Shown in pieces: positions 5,464-12,000 of a stretch of DNA of 12,000 bases (the first letter of the stretch is position 1; each line of letters starts with the position of its first letter). Made by a program: the position numbers and the translations under genes. Origin of the DNA: Methanosarcinaceae archaeon (GTDB taxonomy: Archaea > Halobacteriota > Methanosarcinia > Methanosarcinales > Methanosarcinaceae); NCBI GenBank assembly GCA_030655675.1, contig JAUSPM010000247.1:1-12000 (forward strand). The letters run 5' to 3'. Under the pieces are notes generated by a model. That model worked only from the letters and a program-made list of their open reading frames with translations, ran no database searches and had not been told where the DNA came from.

Positions 5464-6336
5464 TCAATCCAATGTAGCACACGCATGTGCAGCAATGAAC
5501 TCACGCAGCAGTTTCGTACCAAGCATCGCAGTCTGCCCGCCATCATATTCCGGTGCGATCTCAACAATATCAAAACCAACTGACATGGGTGCAAGCGTTC
5601 GTATCACTTCACGCACATCACGTGCATTAAGTCCGAAAGGTTCAGGTGTTCCCAGTGCCGGAGCAAATGAAGGATCAAGTGCATCCATATCCAGTGAAAG
5701 ATATATCTTACTGCAATCTAGATATTCAATGACCTCAGCAAGCACGTCTTTTATCCCTTTTGTTTCGACATCTTCCGATGTATAATACCTGATGTTATTC
5801 TCTTTAGCAAGATCCCACTCTTCCTTTGGTCCGCTTCGGATCCCGATCGAAACATAATTGTCGGTGACCTCATCAATGATATGTCGTGAAACGCACGCAT
5901 GGTTATTCTTCAAACCACCATACTCATCACGAAGGTCAAAATGTGCATCAAGTACTACAACACCAAAATCATCACCTGCATATTTGGCACATGCCTTGAC
6001 ACATGGCAGACTCAGTGAATGCTCACCGCCGAGCATGATTGGAATCTTGCCGTCCTTTACTATTGGTTCAACAGCACAGAACAGGTCACGTAGAGTATCA
6101 TCTACTGATGCATACGGCTCAAGATCTCCTGCATCATGGATCGGTAATTCTGCAAGATCAATGTCAAAAAAAGCGTTATAACTCTCAAAGTTTGCAGATG
6201 CTTTACGCATAGCACCCGGTGCAAAGCGGCTGCCTGCCCGAAATGATGATGTCCCATCGAACGGCACTCCAAATATCACATATTCGGCAGTTCCGTATTC
6301 GGACAGGGCATCCATCATTTTAGGCTGATTGAACAT
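5464..6336 (-). CDS. speB: Agmatinase / arginase-family ureohydrolase
   Basis: A 290-residue ureohydrolase with the full binuclear manganese site: H106 in GGEH, D130-A-H132-F-D134, and D216-M-D218 in SLDMDALDP. GFDIVEIAPEYD (254-265) is the usual later signature. Agmatinase splits agmatine to putrescine and urea. The context supports agmatinase rather than arginase: the gene lies 30 bases downstream of aIF5A on the same strand, and agmatine metabolism feeds the deoxyhypusine modification of aIF5A. Work in Haloferax has proposed that an agmatinase-like protein acts on an agmatine-modified aIF5A intermediate, so this protein could have either substrate. ATG at 6336 lacks a strong ribosome site, which fits translation coupled to the upstream gene. 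The 3' end nearly meets the convergent HEPN gene. Confidence 0.9.
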   Translation of the reverse strand: MFNQPKMMDALSEYGTAEYVIFGVPFDGTSSFRAGSRFAPGAMRKASANFESYNAFFDIDLAELPIHDAGDLEPYASVDDTLRDLFCAVEPIVKDGKIPIMLGGEHSLSLPCVKACAKYAGDDFGVVVLDAHFDLRDEYGGLKNNHACVSRHIIDEVTDNYVSIGIRSGPKEEWDLAKENNIRYYTSEDVETKGIKDVLAEVIEYLDCSKIYLSLDMDALDPSFAPALGTPEPFGLNARDVREVIRTLAPMSVGFDIVEIAPEYDGGQTAMLGTKLLREFIAAHACATLD

Positions 6337-6366
6337 AATAGTTAAGGCAAGTGAAGTATGAAAGGT

Positions 6367-6750
6367 CTACCTGAGGTCTATTCTTATTTTACCCATTGAT
6401 GTAATGTATGTAATATCTGCACCTTCTATAACTCTGGCATTATACTCCTCAGGAATAGGAAGTTCAAACGTGGAAAAATCTTCCATATCCATTAACTGTG
6501 CAATGCCGGCACCCACTGAAAGAACCTGTGCATTCTTTCGCTCCACTAAAGGAACATAGGTCTTTGCAGACACTGAACTTATAGTCGAACGTTTCTGACC
6601 ATCAAAAATACCGATAACATCGATCCTTGCCTTTGCAGAACCATGTTTACCAGGTTTTGATTTTGTAATGCTTTTGATCACACATGGTTCGTCATCTACG
6701 ATAACGTATTTTCCTTCCTTAAGTGTCTTGACCTCTACTTGCTGTTTCAT
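6367..6750 (-). CDS. eif5A: Translation factor aIF5A (hypusine-containing)
   Basis: Archaeal IF5A, homologous to eukaryotic eIF5A and bacterial EF-P, binds the ribosome near the peptidyl site and helps difficult peptide bonds form. The 127-residue length is usual. The modification loop SKPGKHGSAKAR (31-42) is intact, with K35 as the lysine converted to deoxyhypusine or hypusine. The N-terminal SH3-like part (about 1-70) is followed by an OB-fold domain (about 71-127). ATG at 6750 follows GGAGG by 8 bases. A TATA-like AATTATAAACC (minus strand, about 6812-6822) lies some 65 bases upstream. Agmatinase follows in the same transcript. No deoxyhypusine synthase gene is in the window. Confidence 0.97.
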   Translation of the reverse strand: MKQQVEVKTLKEGKYVIVDDEPCVIKSITKSKPGKHGSAKARIDVIGIFDGQKRSTISSVSAKTYVPLVERKNAQVLSVGAGIAQLMDMEDFSTFELPIPEEYNARVIEGADITYITSMGKIRIDLR

Positions 6751-7033
6751 GTTATGTTCCTCCGGTTAATTGTGAATGTCTGTTTCAGACGTTTGTAAGT
6801 TGAATAATATGGTTTATAATTCATTATTCAATATATCAATTTATCGTGAAAAGATACTACTAAGTATATATCTGGCAGTTAAAATGCTTGAAACTATTTA
6901 AAATCGATTACTTGTATTCTTTTTAATTCATCATTTCCATACTTTTTTTGAACCATAATGCTTATTGCCTTCAAATAATAATGTTAATCAATAGTTTTAA
7001 TCTATCAGTGATCTTGGGATTGGAGAAAAATAT
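6751..7033. promoter_or_regulatory. Divergent promoter region, aIF5A (minus) and secreted protein (plus)
   Basis: This 283-base AT-rich region separates two divergent genes. Leftward, AATTATAAACC on the minus strand near 6812-6822 is a reasonable TATA box for aIF5A. Rightward, CAAATAATAATG (about 6972-6983) or AGTTTTAATC (about 6993-7002) could serve the secreted gene; only the first leaves room for the GGAG ribosome site (7022-7025) in the leader. No gene, hairpin or repeat of note is seen. Confidence 0.35.
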
Positions 7034-8560
7034 ATGAAATTTATGAAACGATCAGTTGTACTTGTAATTAGTACTATGCTATTTTTGCTTGCAATGAACT
7101 CGCTTGCCTTTGCACAGGTGGGCGGAGGGGGAATGATGGATGGAAACAACCTTACACCAACGCTATATGGTGAACGTGATATGATGCGTGCAAATGACTT
7201 TGAAAATATGGACAATCGGTTTATGGGGTTCACAGGAAACACATTAACACAAACCTGTAATGCATTTGGTGTATCCGCAAATGATGCAATTTCCGATCTT
7301 GGTCTTCCGGCAAACATCAATCGGGGAATGATGATCGGAGATATTGAACTACAATATGACATTAAAAGTGATGATATTGCAAACTATATGGCTATGCATA
7401 TGAGAGGAACGACATCTTCATTCAATGCAAGGGATATGGTTGAGATGAGACAACAAGCCATGCAGGGAGTAAGGTCACAAGGAATGGTACACGGTCTTCA
7501 GTTCATGAATGAAGGAGGAACATCATACGGACATTATGTGACATATACTTTTGATGAATCCGGCGAGATCAGGGACTTCGCGATATCGGGAGACGCTATT
7601 TTTGATTCGGTCAAGGCCTCGGATTTTGATTACAGTTACGAGAGTTTACAGGGCGCAGTAGCCCGTTATGTTGGAACATCAACCCTGTTCCTTTTGCACG
7701 ATAATCCGACTGCTACATTGCAGGTCAAAGCAATGGCTGATAAAACGGTCACGTTTGATCTGGCAGAGGGTGTCGAGGCTGAAAAGATGGAGGACAGTGC
7801 CAATGATACGATCTCAATTAAGATAACAAAAGGCAATTTTGAAGGTTATCTGATACTGTGCAGGGATTTCCTGGCAGAGAACACAGATATATCTGGTCTT
7901 GATGTTGACATCACAGATGGCACCATCACGGTCGAATTGGTGGAAAACAGCCAAGTCATGTTTAGAGCAACTCCTATGGAGCCGCAGTATTTCCAGACAC
8001 AATACCAGTATTCTGAGGGCATGTCATACATGCACCAGATAATGAATCAGGAAATCGCACTTGGAAGAGTGGGTGCAGAACTTACGATCCGCGATCGTGG
8101 GAACACATCATGTCTCCTGAATCATACTCCTGTAAATTTACAGGTAATGGAAGCAATTCAAAACCGTGTGATTCTACGGGTGGAATCGGAGATGGAAGAA
8201 GGGCAGGTAGTAACAATAAACCTTGACGGTAAGACCATTGACCTGACCAACCTCGATCGCATCCGACTGCGGTATGATGGAGTTGCACTTGAACGTGCAA
8301 GAAATATCGATGAACTTTTCGCAGGAGGCAACAGACCGCTGTGTTATCTACTACAGGACAATGACACAGTCTCAATGGCTGTGTATATTCCTGAATTCTC
8401 TGAACACACGATAATAATAGACTTAGAGGAACCGGAAATTGCTGATGAACAACCTGAAGAAGAGGAGACAATTGAAGATGAAGCCGCACCAATACCTGCA
8501 TTTGGGGCAGCACTTGCATTAGCAACACTTGCCGGTGCATATCTTAGGCGCAGGTCATAA
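7034..8560 (+). CDS. Large secreted, methionine-rich protein with PGF-CTERM-like tail
   Basis: A 508-residue exported protein of unrecognised family. Residues 1-27 form a signal peptide: basic KFMKR, a hydrophobic core and an AFA cleavage motif. The C-terminus has a Glu/Pro-rich linker (about 464-485), then PAF (488-490), a hydrophobic helix and RRRS. This is the tripartite layout of archaeosortase-processed PGF-CTERM proteins, with Ala replacing the usual Gly. The protein is therefore probably displayed on the cell surface. Residues 29-160 contain 16 Met, including MAMHM at 119-123. Residues 70-110 (TLTQTC...LGLP...YDI) resemble a short helical motif found in some membrane-associated proteins; the rest looks beta-rich. 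ATG at 7034 follows GGAG by 8 bases; an in-frame ATG at 7043 is less well placed. It is a single gene between divergent and convergent neighbours. Confidence 0.87.
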   Translation: MKFMKRSVVLVISTMLFLLAMNSLAFAQVGGGGMMDGNNLTPTLYGERDMMRANDFENMDNRFMGFTGNTLTQTCNAFGVSANDAISDLGLPANINRGMMIGDIELQYDIKSDDIANYMAMHMRGTTSSFNARDMVEMRQQAMQGVRSQGMVHGLQFMNEGGTSYGHYVTYTFDESGEIRDFAISGDAIFDSVKASDFDYSYESLQGAVARYVGTSTLFLLHDNPTATLQVKAMADKTVTFDLAEGVEAEKMEDSANDTISIKITKGNFEGYLILCRDFLAENTDISGLDVDITDGTITVELVENSQVMFRATPMEPQYFQTQYQYSEGMSYMHQIMNQEIALGRVGAELTIRDRGNTSCLLNHTPVNLQVMEAIQNRVILRVESEMEEGQVVTINLDGKTIDLTNLDRIRLRYDGVALERARNIDELFAGGNRPLCYLLQDNDTVSMAVYIPEFSEHTIIIDLEEPEIADEQPEEEETIEDEAAPIPAFGAALALATLAGAYLRRRS

Positions 8561-8570
8561 ACTAAAACAA

Positions 8571-8600
8571 AGGGATTTCCATCAGGAGATCCCTAATTCT
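8571..8600. terminator. Hairpin terminator between convergent genes
   Basis: AGGGATTTCC (8571-8580) pairs with GGAGATCCCT (8585-8594) around ATCA, a 10-bp stem with one G-T pair. T-rich sequence (TTCTTTTAATTTTT) follows on the plus strand. It lies 10 bases after the secreted gene's stop and includes the last codons of the convergent aldehyde oxidoreductase gene. The T-run favours the plus-strand transcript. Confidence 0.65.
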
Positions 8601-10294
8601 TTTAATTTTTCACTTGAAGGGATTCCATCATTGTCCCATCCCCTGTAATGATAATATTCAGTTAGCGTTTTCTCAAACTCGCCCTTATCAATCCCCATTC
8701 CACCACTTCCGAACATGCGTTCGGGTAATGAATCGTCCGCACGTGTGAAACCTGCACCGATGTTGAACAATCTCTCAAGATTCCATATCCTCTCCCCCAC
8801 ACGCAGCAGGTCCTGTGGGGAATAATGAACACCGGTTACAGCACTTAGCAATGCTGCAAGTTCCTCTTCACCCATGGCAAATGATTCGAATTTGCAGACA
8901 GCAAGAGAATCAACCGCAGCAGCAAGATTTTGGAATATCTGTACAAGCCCCGCCTTGCCGCTGAAGGTCAAGCGGTCGATCAGTTTTGGTTTCCCGATGA
9001 CCTCTGGCGCGACCATGTAAGCGCGAAGATGGCAACCCCCTCTGTTCGATGTCGCATATCCAAGCGCCTGCCCCAAAACTCCGCGTGGATCGTAGCCCGG
9101 AAACTCAAGTCCTTTGGAACTCATGCTTAACTCTTCAGCTCCTTTTGAACGCAGATATGCGAGCGAACCTGCTCCAAGTTCACTTTCTCCTTCCCCTATC
9201 TGCATGACCAGTTCATCAAGTTTTGCAGGGTCAATGTCAGTTGATGTCAATTCCGAATATGCCGCAATTGTGGAACCACATGAGATGGTATCCATTCCAT
9301 AGTCGTTACACAGCCTGTTTGCCCCGATAATGGAATCCATATCCTCGTTCCCGATATCAGGTCCGAATGCCCATACTGTCTCGTATTCAGGGATCTCCAT
9401 CTCACTTTCCTTGATGCTGCGCTTACAGCCTACCGGACAGTTGTAGCATGAATGTCGTTTGATATCGTAATTATTGTTAATATACTCACCCGACACGGAT
9501 TCAGCACCTTTGAATTCCCTGCTTCGGAAATTGTCGGTTGGCAGGATCTTCATGTAATTCATAAGGTTTACCAGCACAGAAGTACCATAATTCTTCAAAC
9601 CCTTGGATGTCACAGGACTTGCATGAAGAAGCCGCATCGCGCTCTCTTTTGCCTTTGCAAAAGCAACATCGTCAGCAATTTCCGGTTTGTTATCCCCTCT
9701 TACCACGATTGCCTTGAGGTTCTTTGAACCTGCCACTGCACCCAGACCACCGCGCCCGCATGCATGCACGTAATCGTTCATGATATTGGCGATCATGACC
9801 TGTCGTTCGCCTGCTCTTCCGATGCAGGAAACACGGCCCTTTGGCGTGAGTATTTTTGTTGTCTCCCGTGTGTTCTTTCCCCAAAGATGTGCAGCAGATA
9901 GAATATCTACATCTTCATTATCGATCTGCAAATAAACAGGCTCGTCTGCTTTGCCTTTGATTATCAATGCATCGATCCCTGCAAACTTCATCTCCTTCCC
10001 GAAAAAACCACCTGCGCTTGAATCGAATATCGTTCCTGTCAATGGCGATTTGGTTGTAATGGAATGCCTTCCCGACATTGGTGCGGGTGTTCCTGTCAGT
10101 GGGCCTGTTGTAAGTATCAGTGGATTTTCAGCACTTAATGGGTCAATGGTCGGTGCGACCATGTCAGATAATATCTTTACTCCCATCCCGCGCCCGCCAA
10201 GATACTCTTTTGCGGTTTTCACATCTGTCTTAGATTCAAATATTGACCTGTTACCCAGATCCACGGTGATCGTTCTTCCTGTCCATCCAAACAT
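8582..10294 (-). CDS. Aldehyde:ferredoxin oxidoreductase (tungstopterin enzyme)
   Basis: An AOR-family enzyme. Members oxidise aldehydes to carboxylic acids and reduce ferredoxin, using a tungsten bis-pterin cofactor and one [4Fe-4S] cluster in the cytoplasm. From the chosen ATG it has 570 residues, slightly shorter than the usual 600 or so. The cluster ligands are present: C283-Y-N-C286-P-V-G-C290 and a distal C467 in DSLAVCKFE. N-terminal family landmarks include GWTGRTITVDL, YLGGRGMG, TGPLTGTPAPMSGRHS and HACGRGGLGAVAGSKNLKA. An upstream in-frame TTG (10330) would add 12 residues overlapping the previous gene, but ATG at 10294 gives the family N-terminus MFGWTGR and follows AAGGATAAGG, so it is preferred. 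It lies 13 bases after a SAM methyltransferase gene and is surely co-transcribed. The aldehyde substrate cannot be deduced; AOR, FOR and related subfamilies are hard to tell apart here. Confidence 0.93.
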   Translation of the reverse strand: MFGWTGRTITVDLGNRSIFESKTDVKTAKEYLGGRGMGVKILSDMVAPTIDPLSAENPLILTTGPLTGTPAPMSGRHSITTKSPLTGTIFDSSAGGFFGKEMKFAGIDALIIKGKADEPVYLQIDNEDVDILSAAHLWGKNTRETTKILTPKGRVSCIGRAGERQVMIANIMNDYVHACGRGGLGAVAGSKNLKAIVVRGDNKPEIADDVAFAKAKESAMRLLHASPVTSKGLKNYGTSVLVNLMNYMKILPTDNFRSREFKGAESVSGEYINNNYDIKRHSCYNCPVGCKRSIKESEMEIPEYETVWAFGPDIGNEDMDSIIGANRLCNDYGMDTISCGSTIAAYSELTSTDIDPAKLDELVMQIGEGESELGAGSLAYLRSKGAEELSMSSKGLEFPGYDPRGVLGQALGYATSNRGGCHLRAYMVAPEVIGKPKLIDRLTFSGKAGLVQIFQNLAAAVDSLAVCKFESFAMGEEELAALLSAVTGVHYSPQDLLRVGERIWNLERLFNIGAGFTRADDSLPERMFGSGGMGIDKGEFEKTLTEYYHYRGWDNDGIPSSEKLKELGIS

Positions 10295-10307
10295 GTTATC
10301 CTTATCC

Positions 10308-11081
10308 TTATTTTCGCCCTTTATTTGCAACGATTATCTTTGTGTTATAGGTAAATAAGAGATGTCCCGCATCATTTAACCGTATGTCGAGGTCTGCAAG
10401 ATTATTATCCATTGCATCGATCATCATTTCCTTAACACGCTTTGCTGACTCAACACCGGGATCTGACATAGAGATCCATTCATCGAATGCAAAATCGGCA
10501 GGCCAGTCCTCAAAGTGGAGTATATCAAAACCATGATCGTTTAGCATCTGCATAATTTCGGAAGGTCGATAGTGTTTTACATGGGATGGATCGCGAATTG
10601 TTTCCATCACATTTTGATATTCGCTTTTTGTAATATCTTCCGATGATGTGATATCCGAAAGAACCAGTTTTCCGCCATGTTTCAGGACTCTTGTCATCTC
10701 TGATATTGCTTTTTCGGGGCGTAGGAAATGATGAAATGCAAATCTGCATGATACAATGTCAAAACAATTATCCTCAAATGGAAGTGATTCCACGTCTGCG
10801 GATTCAAAAACCACATTTTTGATATCATTGTCTGTCTTATACTGCTTTGCGATTGCAAGCATCTCTTCTGTGAAGTCAATTCCGATAACCTCGAAGACAT
10901 GTTTTGCAAATTCGAATGCCAAAAATCCTGTCCCTGTGGCGACATCCAGCAGGCAGTCAGTGCCGGATGGGACGGTAAGTTCTATGATACGTTTGAGGTT
11001 ACCCTCATTTGAAAGTGCACTGCTTTTTGCATACGCCTGGGAGCGTTTTGCAAATTGTTCCTGTGCTTTTGTGTGAGACAT
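10308..11081 (-). CDS. Class I SAM-dependent methyltransferase
   Basis: A 257-residue Rossmann-fold methyltransferase. SAM motif I is LLDVATGTG (44-52), followed by IGIDFTEEML (67-76) with the acidic ribose-binding position. Motif II-like ADVESLPFEDNCFD (95-108) and the post-motif RVLKHGGKLVLSDI (131-144) are of the UbiE/YafE small-molecule type. The substrate is unknown; this branch methylates metabolites, quinones or lipids as well as metals and metalloids. ATG at 11081 has no ribosome site, but a TATA-like box lies about 26 bases upstream, suggesting a leaderless transcript. The aldehyde oxidoreductase gene follows after 13 bases, so the two may act in one pathway or simply share a promoter. 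Confidence 0.87.
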   Translation of the reverse strand: MSHTKAQEQFAKRSQAYAKSSALSNEGNLKRIIELTVPSGTDCLLDVATGTGFLAFEFAKHVFEVIGIDFTEEMLAIAKQYKTDNDIKNVVFESADVESLPFEDNCFDIVSCRFAFHHFLRPEKAISEMTRVLKHGGKLVLSDITSSEDITKSEYQNVMETIRDPSHVKHYRPSEIMQMLNDHGFDILHFEDWPADFAFDEWISMSDPGVESAKRVKEMMIDAMDNNLADLDIRLNDAGHLLFTYNTKIIVANKGRK

Positions 11082-11103
11082 ATTTGATATTATGCAGTAT
11101 GAT

Positions 11104-11111
11104 GTATTAAA
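11104..11111 (-). promoter_or_regulatory. Candidate TATA box for the methyltransferase-AOR operon
   Basis: On the minus strand TTTAATAC is centred about 26 bases before the ATG at 11081. This is the spacing expected when transcription begins at or next to the start codon. No Shine-Dalgarno sequence precedes the ATG, which agrees with a leaderless message. Confidence 0.4.
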
Positions 11112-11168
11112 GATTACAGAATTTGATGATATCAGATTAGTAAATTCAGATGTTTTATGCTTTGAATT

Positions 11169-11190
11169 TTAAACGCTAAAAGACGTTTAT
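11169..11190. repeat. Short hairpin between TPR gene and methyltransferase
   Basis: TAAACG and CGTTTA form a 6-bp stem with an 8-base loop inside the 151-base gap between the TPR gene stop and the methyltransferase start. On the minus strand it follows the TPR gene by about 45 bases and is AT-rich, so it may be a weak transcript end. Nothing else is seen in the gap. Confidence 0.3.
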
Positions 11191-11232
11191 TCCCAATACT
11201 CATATGGGGAGAGGTTGGAACATTGGTAATAT

Positions 11233-12000
11233 TTATTCCGATGACATTTCTTGCTTAATTACAGACGAACTTATTAATTCTAACATCTCCCCACACATGG
11301 CAATTATATGTGAATCATTTAACTCATTACCTATAACAAGACACATGGCAAAATAATTAGTAGCATTTCCAAAATCCCCATCACTGAAATAATTCAATCC
11401 AAGTTTTGCAAGTGTACTTCCTTCATTACGCTTATCTCCAACCTCTCTTGAAATCTCCAATGCATCTTTATAATATATTATGGCATCTTTGAAGTTATCC
11501 TGTAAATTGTGACAAAGGCCAATGTTTCCAACTATAACGCCTTCTAAACGCTTATCTCCAACCTCCCTTGAAATCGTTAAAGCTTTTTCATAATACTCCA
11601 TATCTCTTCCAAACTGTTTTAAAAAACTATAAACCAACCCTAAATTTGAATATATAATTCCTTCATTACGCTTATCATTAACTGAAAGTGATATTTCTAA
11701 TCCATTTTCATAGAATTTAATCGCTTTTTCTGAATTTTTCAAATAGAAATGGCATAGGCCAATATTTCCTAACCATGCCCCTTCATTGTGTTTATCATTC
11801 CTTTCCCTTGCAATGCGAAGTGCTTTTACATAATAACCGATGGCTTTTTTATACTCCCCCATGGCCTGATAAGCACCACCAAGTTCTCCAAACCATACTC
11901 CTTCATTTAACTTATCCCTTATTTCTCTTGAAATCTTTAGTGCTTCTTTGTAACAATCGATACTGTCTTCAATTTTATTTTGATGGATATAGACAGTACC
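11233..12000 (-). CDS. Tetratricopeptide-repeat protein, C-terminal part (5' end outside window)
   Basis: The frame stays open from the stop at 11233 to the right edge (255 residues visible). The ATG at 11862 is internal: the upstream codons continue the same repeat (KIEDSIDCYKEALKISREIRDKLNEG), so the real start lies beyond the window. About six helix-pair repeats of exactly 40 residues are seen, each with the pattern G..Y......A..YY..AL.IsrevgDKrnEG, the long TPR type found in archaeal and eukaryotic scaffold proteins. The final, degenerate repeat ends in a Ser-rich tail. Such proteins bind other proteins; no catalytic or membrane part is visible. Sampled codons are AT-rich (23 of 60 bases GC at 11401-11460). 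An N-terminal effector domain may exist outside the window. Confidence 0.87.
   Translation of the reverse strand, partial: GTVYIHQNKIEDSIDCYKEALKISREIRDKLNEGVWFGELGGAYQAMGEYKKAIGYYVKALRIARERNDKHNEGAWLGNIGLCHFYLKNSEKAIKFYENGLEISLSVNDKRNEGIIYSNLGLVYSFLKQFGRDMEYYEKALTISREVGDKRLEGVIVGNIGLCHNLQDNFKDAIIYYKDALEISREVGDKRNEGSTLAKLGLNYFSDGDFGNATNYFAMCLVIGNELNDSHIIAMCGEMLELISSSVIKQEMSSE
11420..11940. repeat. 120-bp tandem repeat within the TPR gene
   Basis: The block ending in CTTATC recurs exactly every 120 bases at 11431, 11551, 11671, 11791 (as TTTATC) and 11911. The first two copies share CTTATCTCCAACCTC and differ in only one of the next ten bases. The period equals one 40-residue TPR. Such close DNA identity points to recent expansion or conversion of units. 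Confidence 0.75.

Noticed and set aside
8082..8540. 152-residue minus-strand open frame inside the secreted protein gene
   Set aside because: Antisense shadow rich in Leu, Gln and His; the plus-strand frame has a signal peptide, ribosome site and sorting tail and is clearly the real gene.
10295..10330. TTG start giving a 12-residue longer aldehyde oxidoreductase
   Set aside because: The extension overlaps the methyltransferase end, has no ribosome site and is unlike the family N-terminus; ATG at 10294 fits better.
11420..11940. Regular 120-base repeats considered as a CRISPR array
   Set aside because: The repeats are in a continuous coding frame with a 40-residue TPR pattern, and there are no conserved 25-40 base repeats separated by unique spacers.

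Overview
The window looks like chromosomal DNA of a euryarchaeon, most likely in or near the Methanosarcinia (methanogen/ANME relatives). The evidence is an archaeal aIF5A with its hypusine site, an HVO_0476-type zinc-ribbon protein, archaeal-style Pcm and HisF, a tungsten-type aldehyde:ferredoxin oxidoreductase, a secreted protein with an archaeosortase-type C-terminal tail, TATA-box promoters and GGTGA/GGAGG ribosome sites. The lineage is inferred from gene content; no rRNA or other marker gene is present.

Layout. 1-177 is the C-terminus of a probable transposase. It is followed by about 460 bases without a gene that hold a strong hairpin terminator and several repeats. 639-1782 (minus) is a two-gene unit, hisF then a small MazG-like pyrophosphohydrolase. 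1783-2140 is a repeat-rich spacer. 2141-2614 (minus) is a DUF151/bifunctional-nuclease family gene, followed by a second repeat-rich spacer (2615-3143). 3144-4411 (minus) is a zinc-ribbon gene overlapping pcm. 4643-5453 (plus) is an AT-rich MNT/HEPN toxin-antitoxin pair set between housekeeping genes. 5464-6750 (minus) is aIF5A followed by agmatinase. 7034-8560 (plus) is a large methionine-rich secreted protein of unknown function. 8582-11081 (minus) is a SAM methyltransferase followed by an aldehyde:ferredoxin oxidoreductase, with a hairpin terminator shared with the convergent secreted gene. 11233-12000 (minus) is the C-terminal part of a 40-residue-period TPR protein that runs off the window.

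Functional links. The aIF5A-agmatinase pair joins a translation factor to an enzyme connected with making its lysine modification. The hisF-MazG pair places a histidine-synthesis enzyme beside a member of the fold superfamily that also contains HisE. The MNT/HEPN pair is a self-contained toxin-antitoxin module with a possible operator next to its TATA box.

No clearly new multi-gene system is visible. The least explained items are the secreted protein at 7034, the methyltransferase-AOR pair, and a set of palindromic repeats in the first 3.1 kb: a 50-bp hairpin repeat present twice, a GC-rich palindrome present three times, and inverted arrays of a 9-bp unit.
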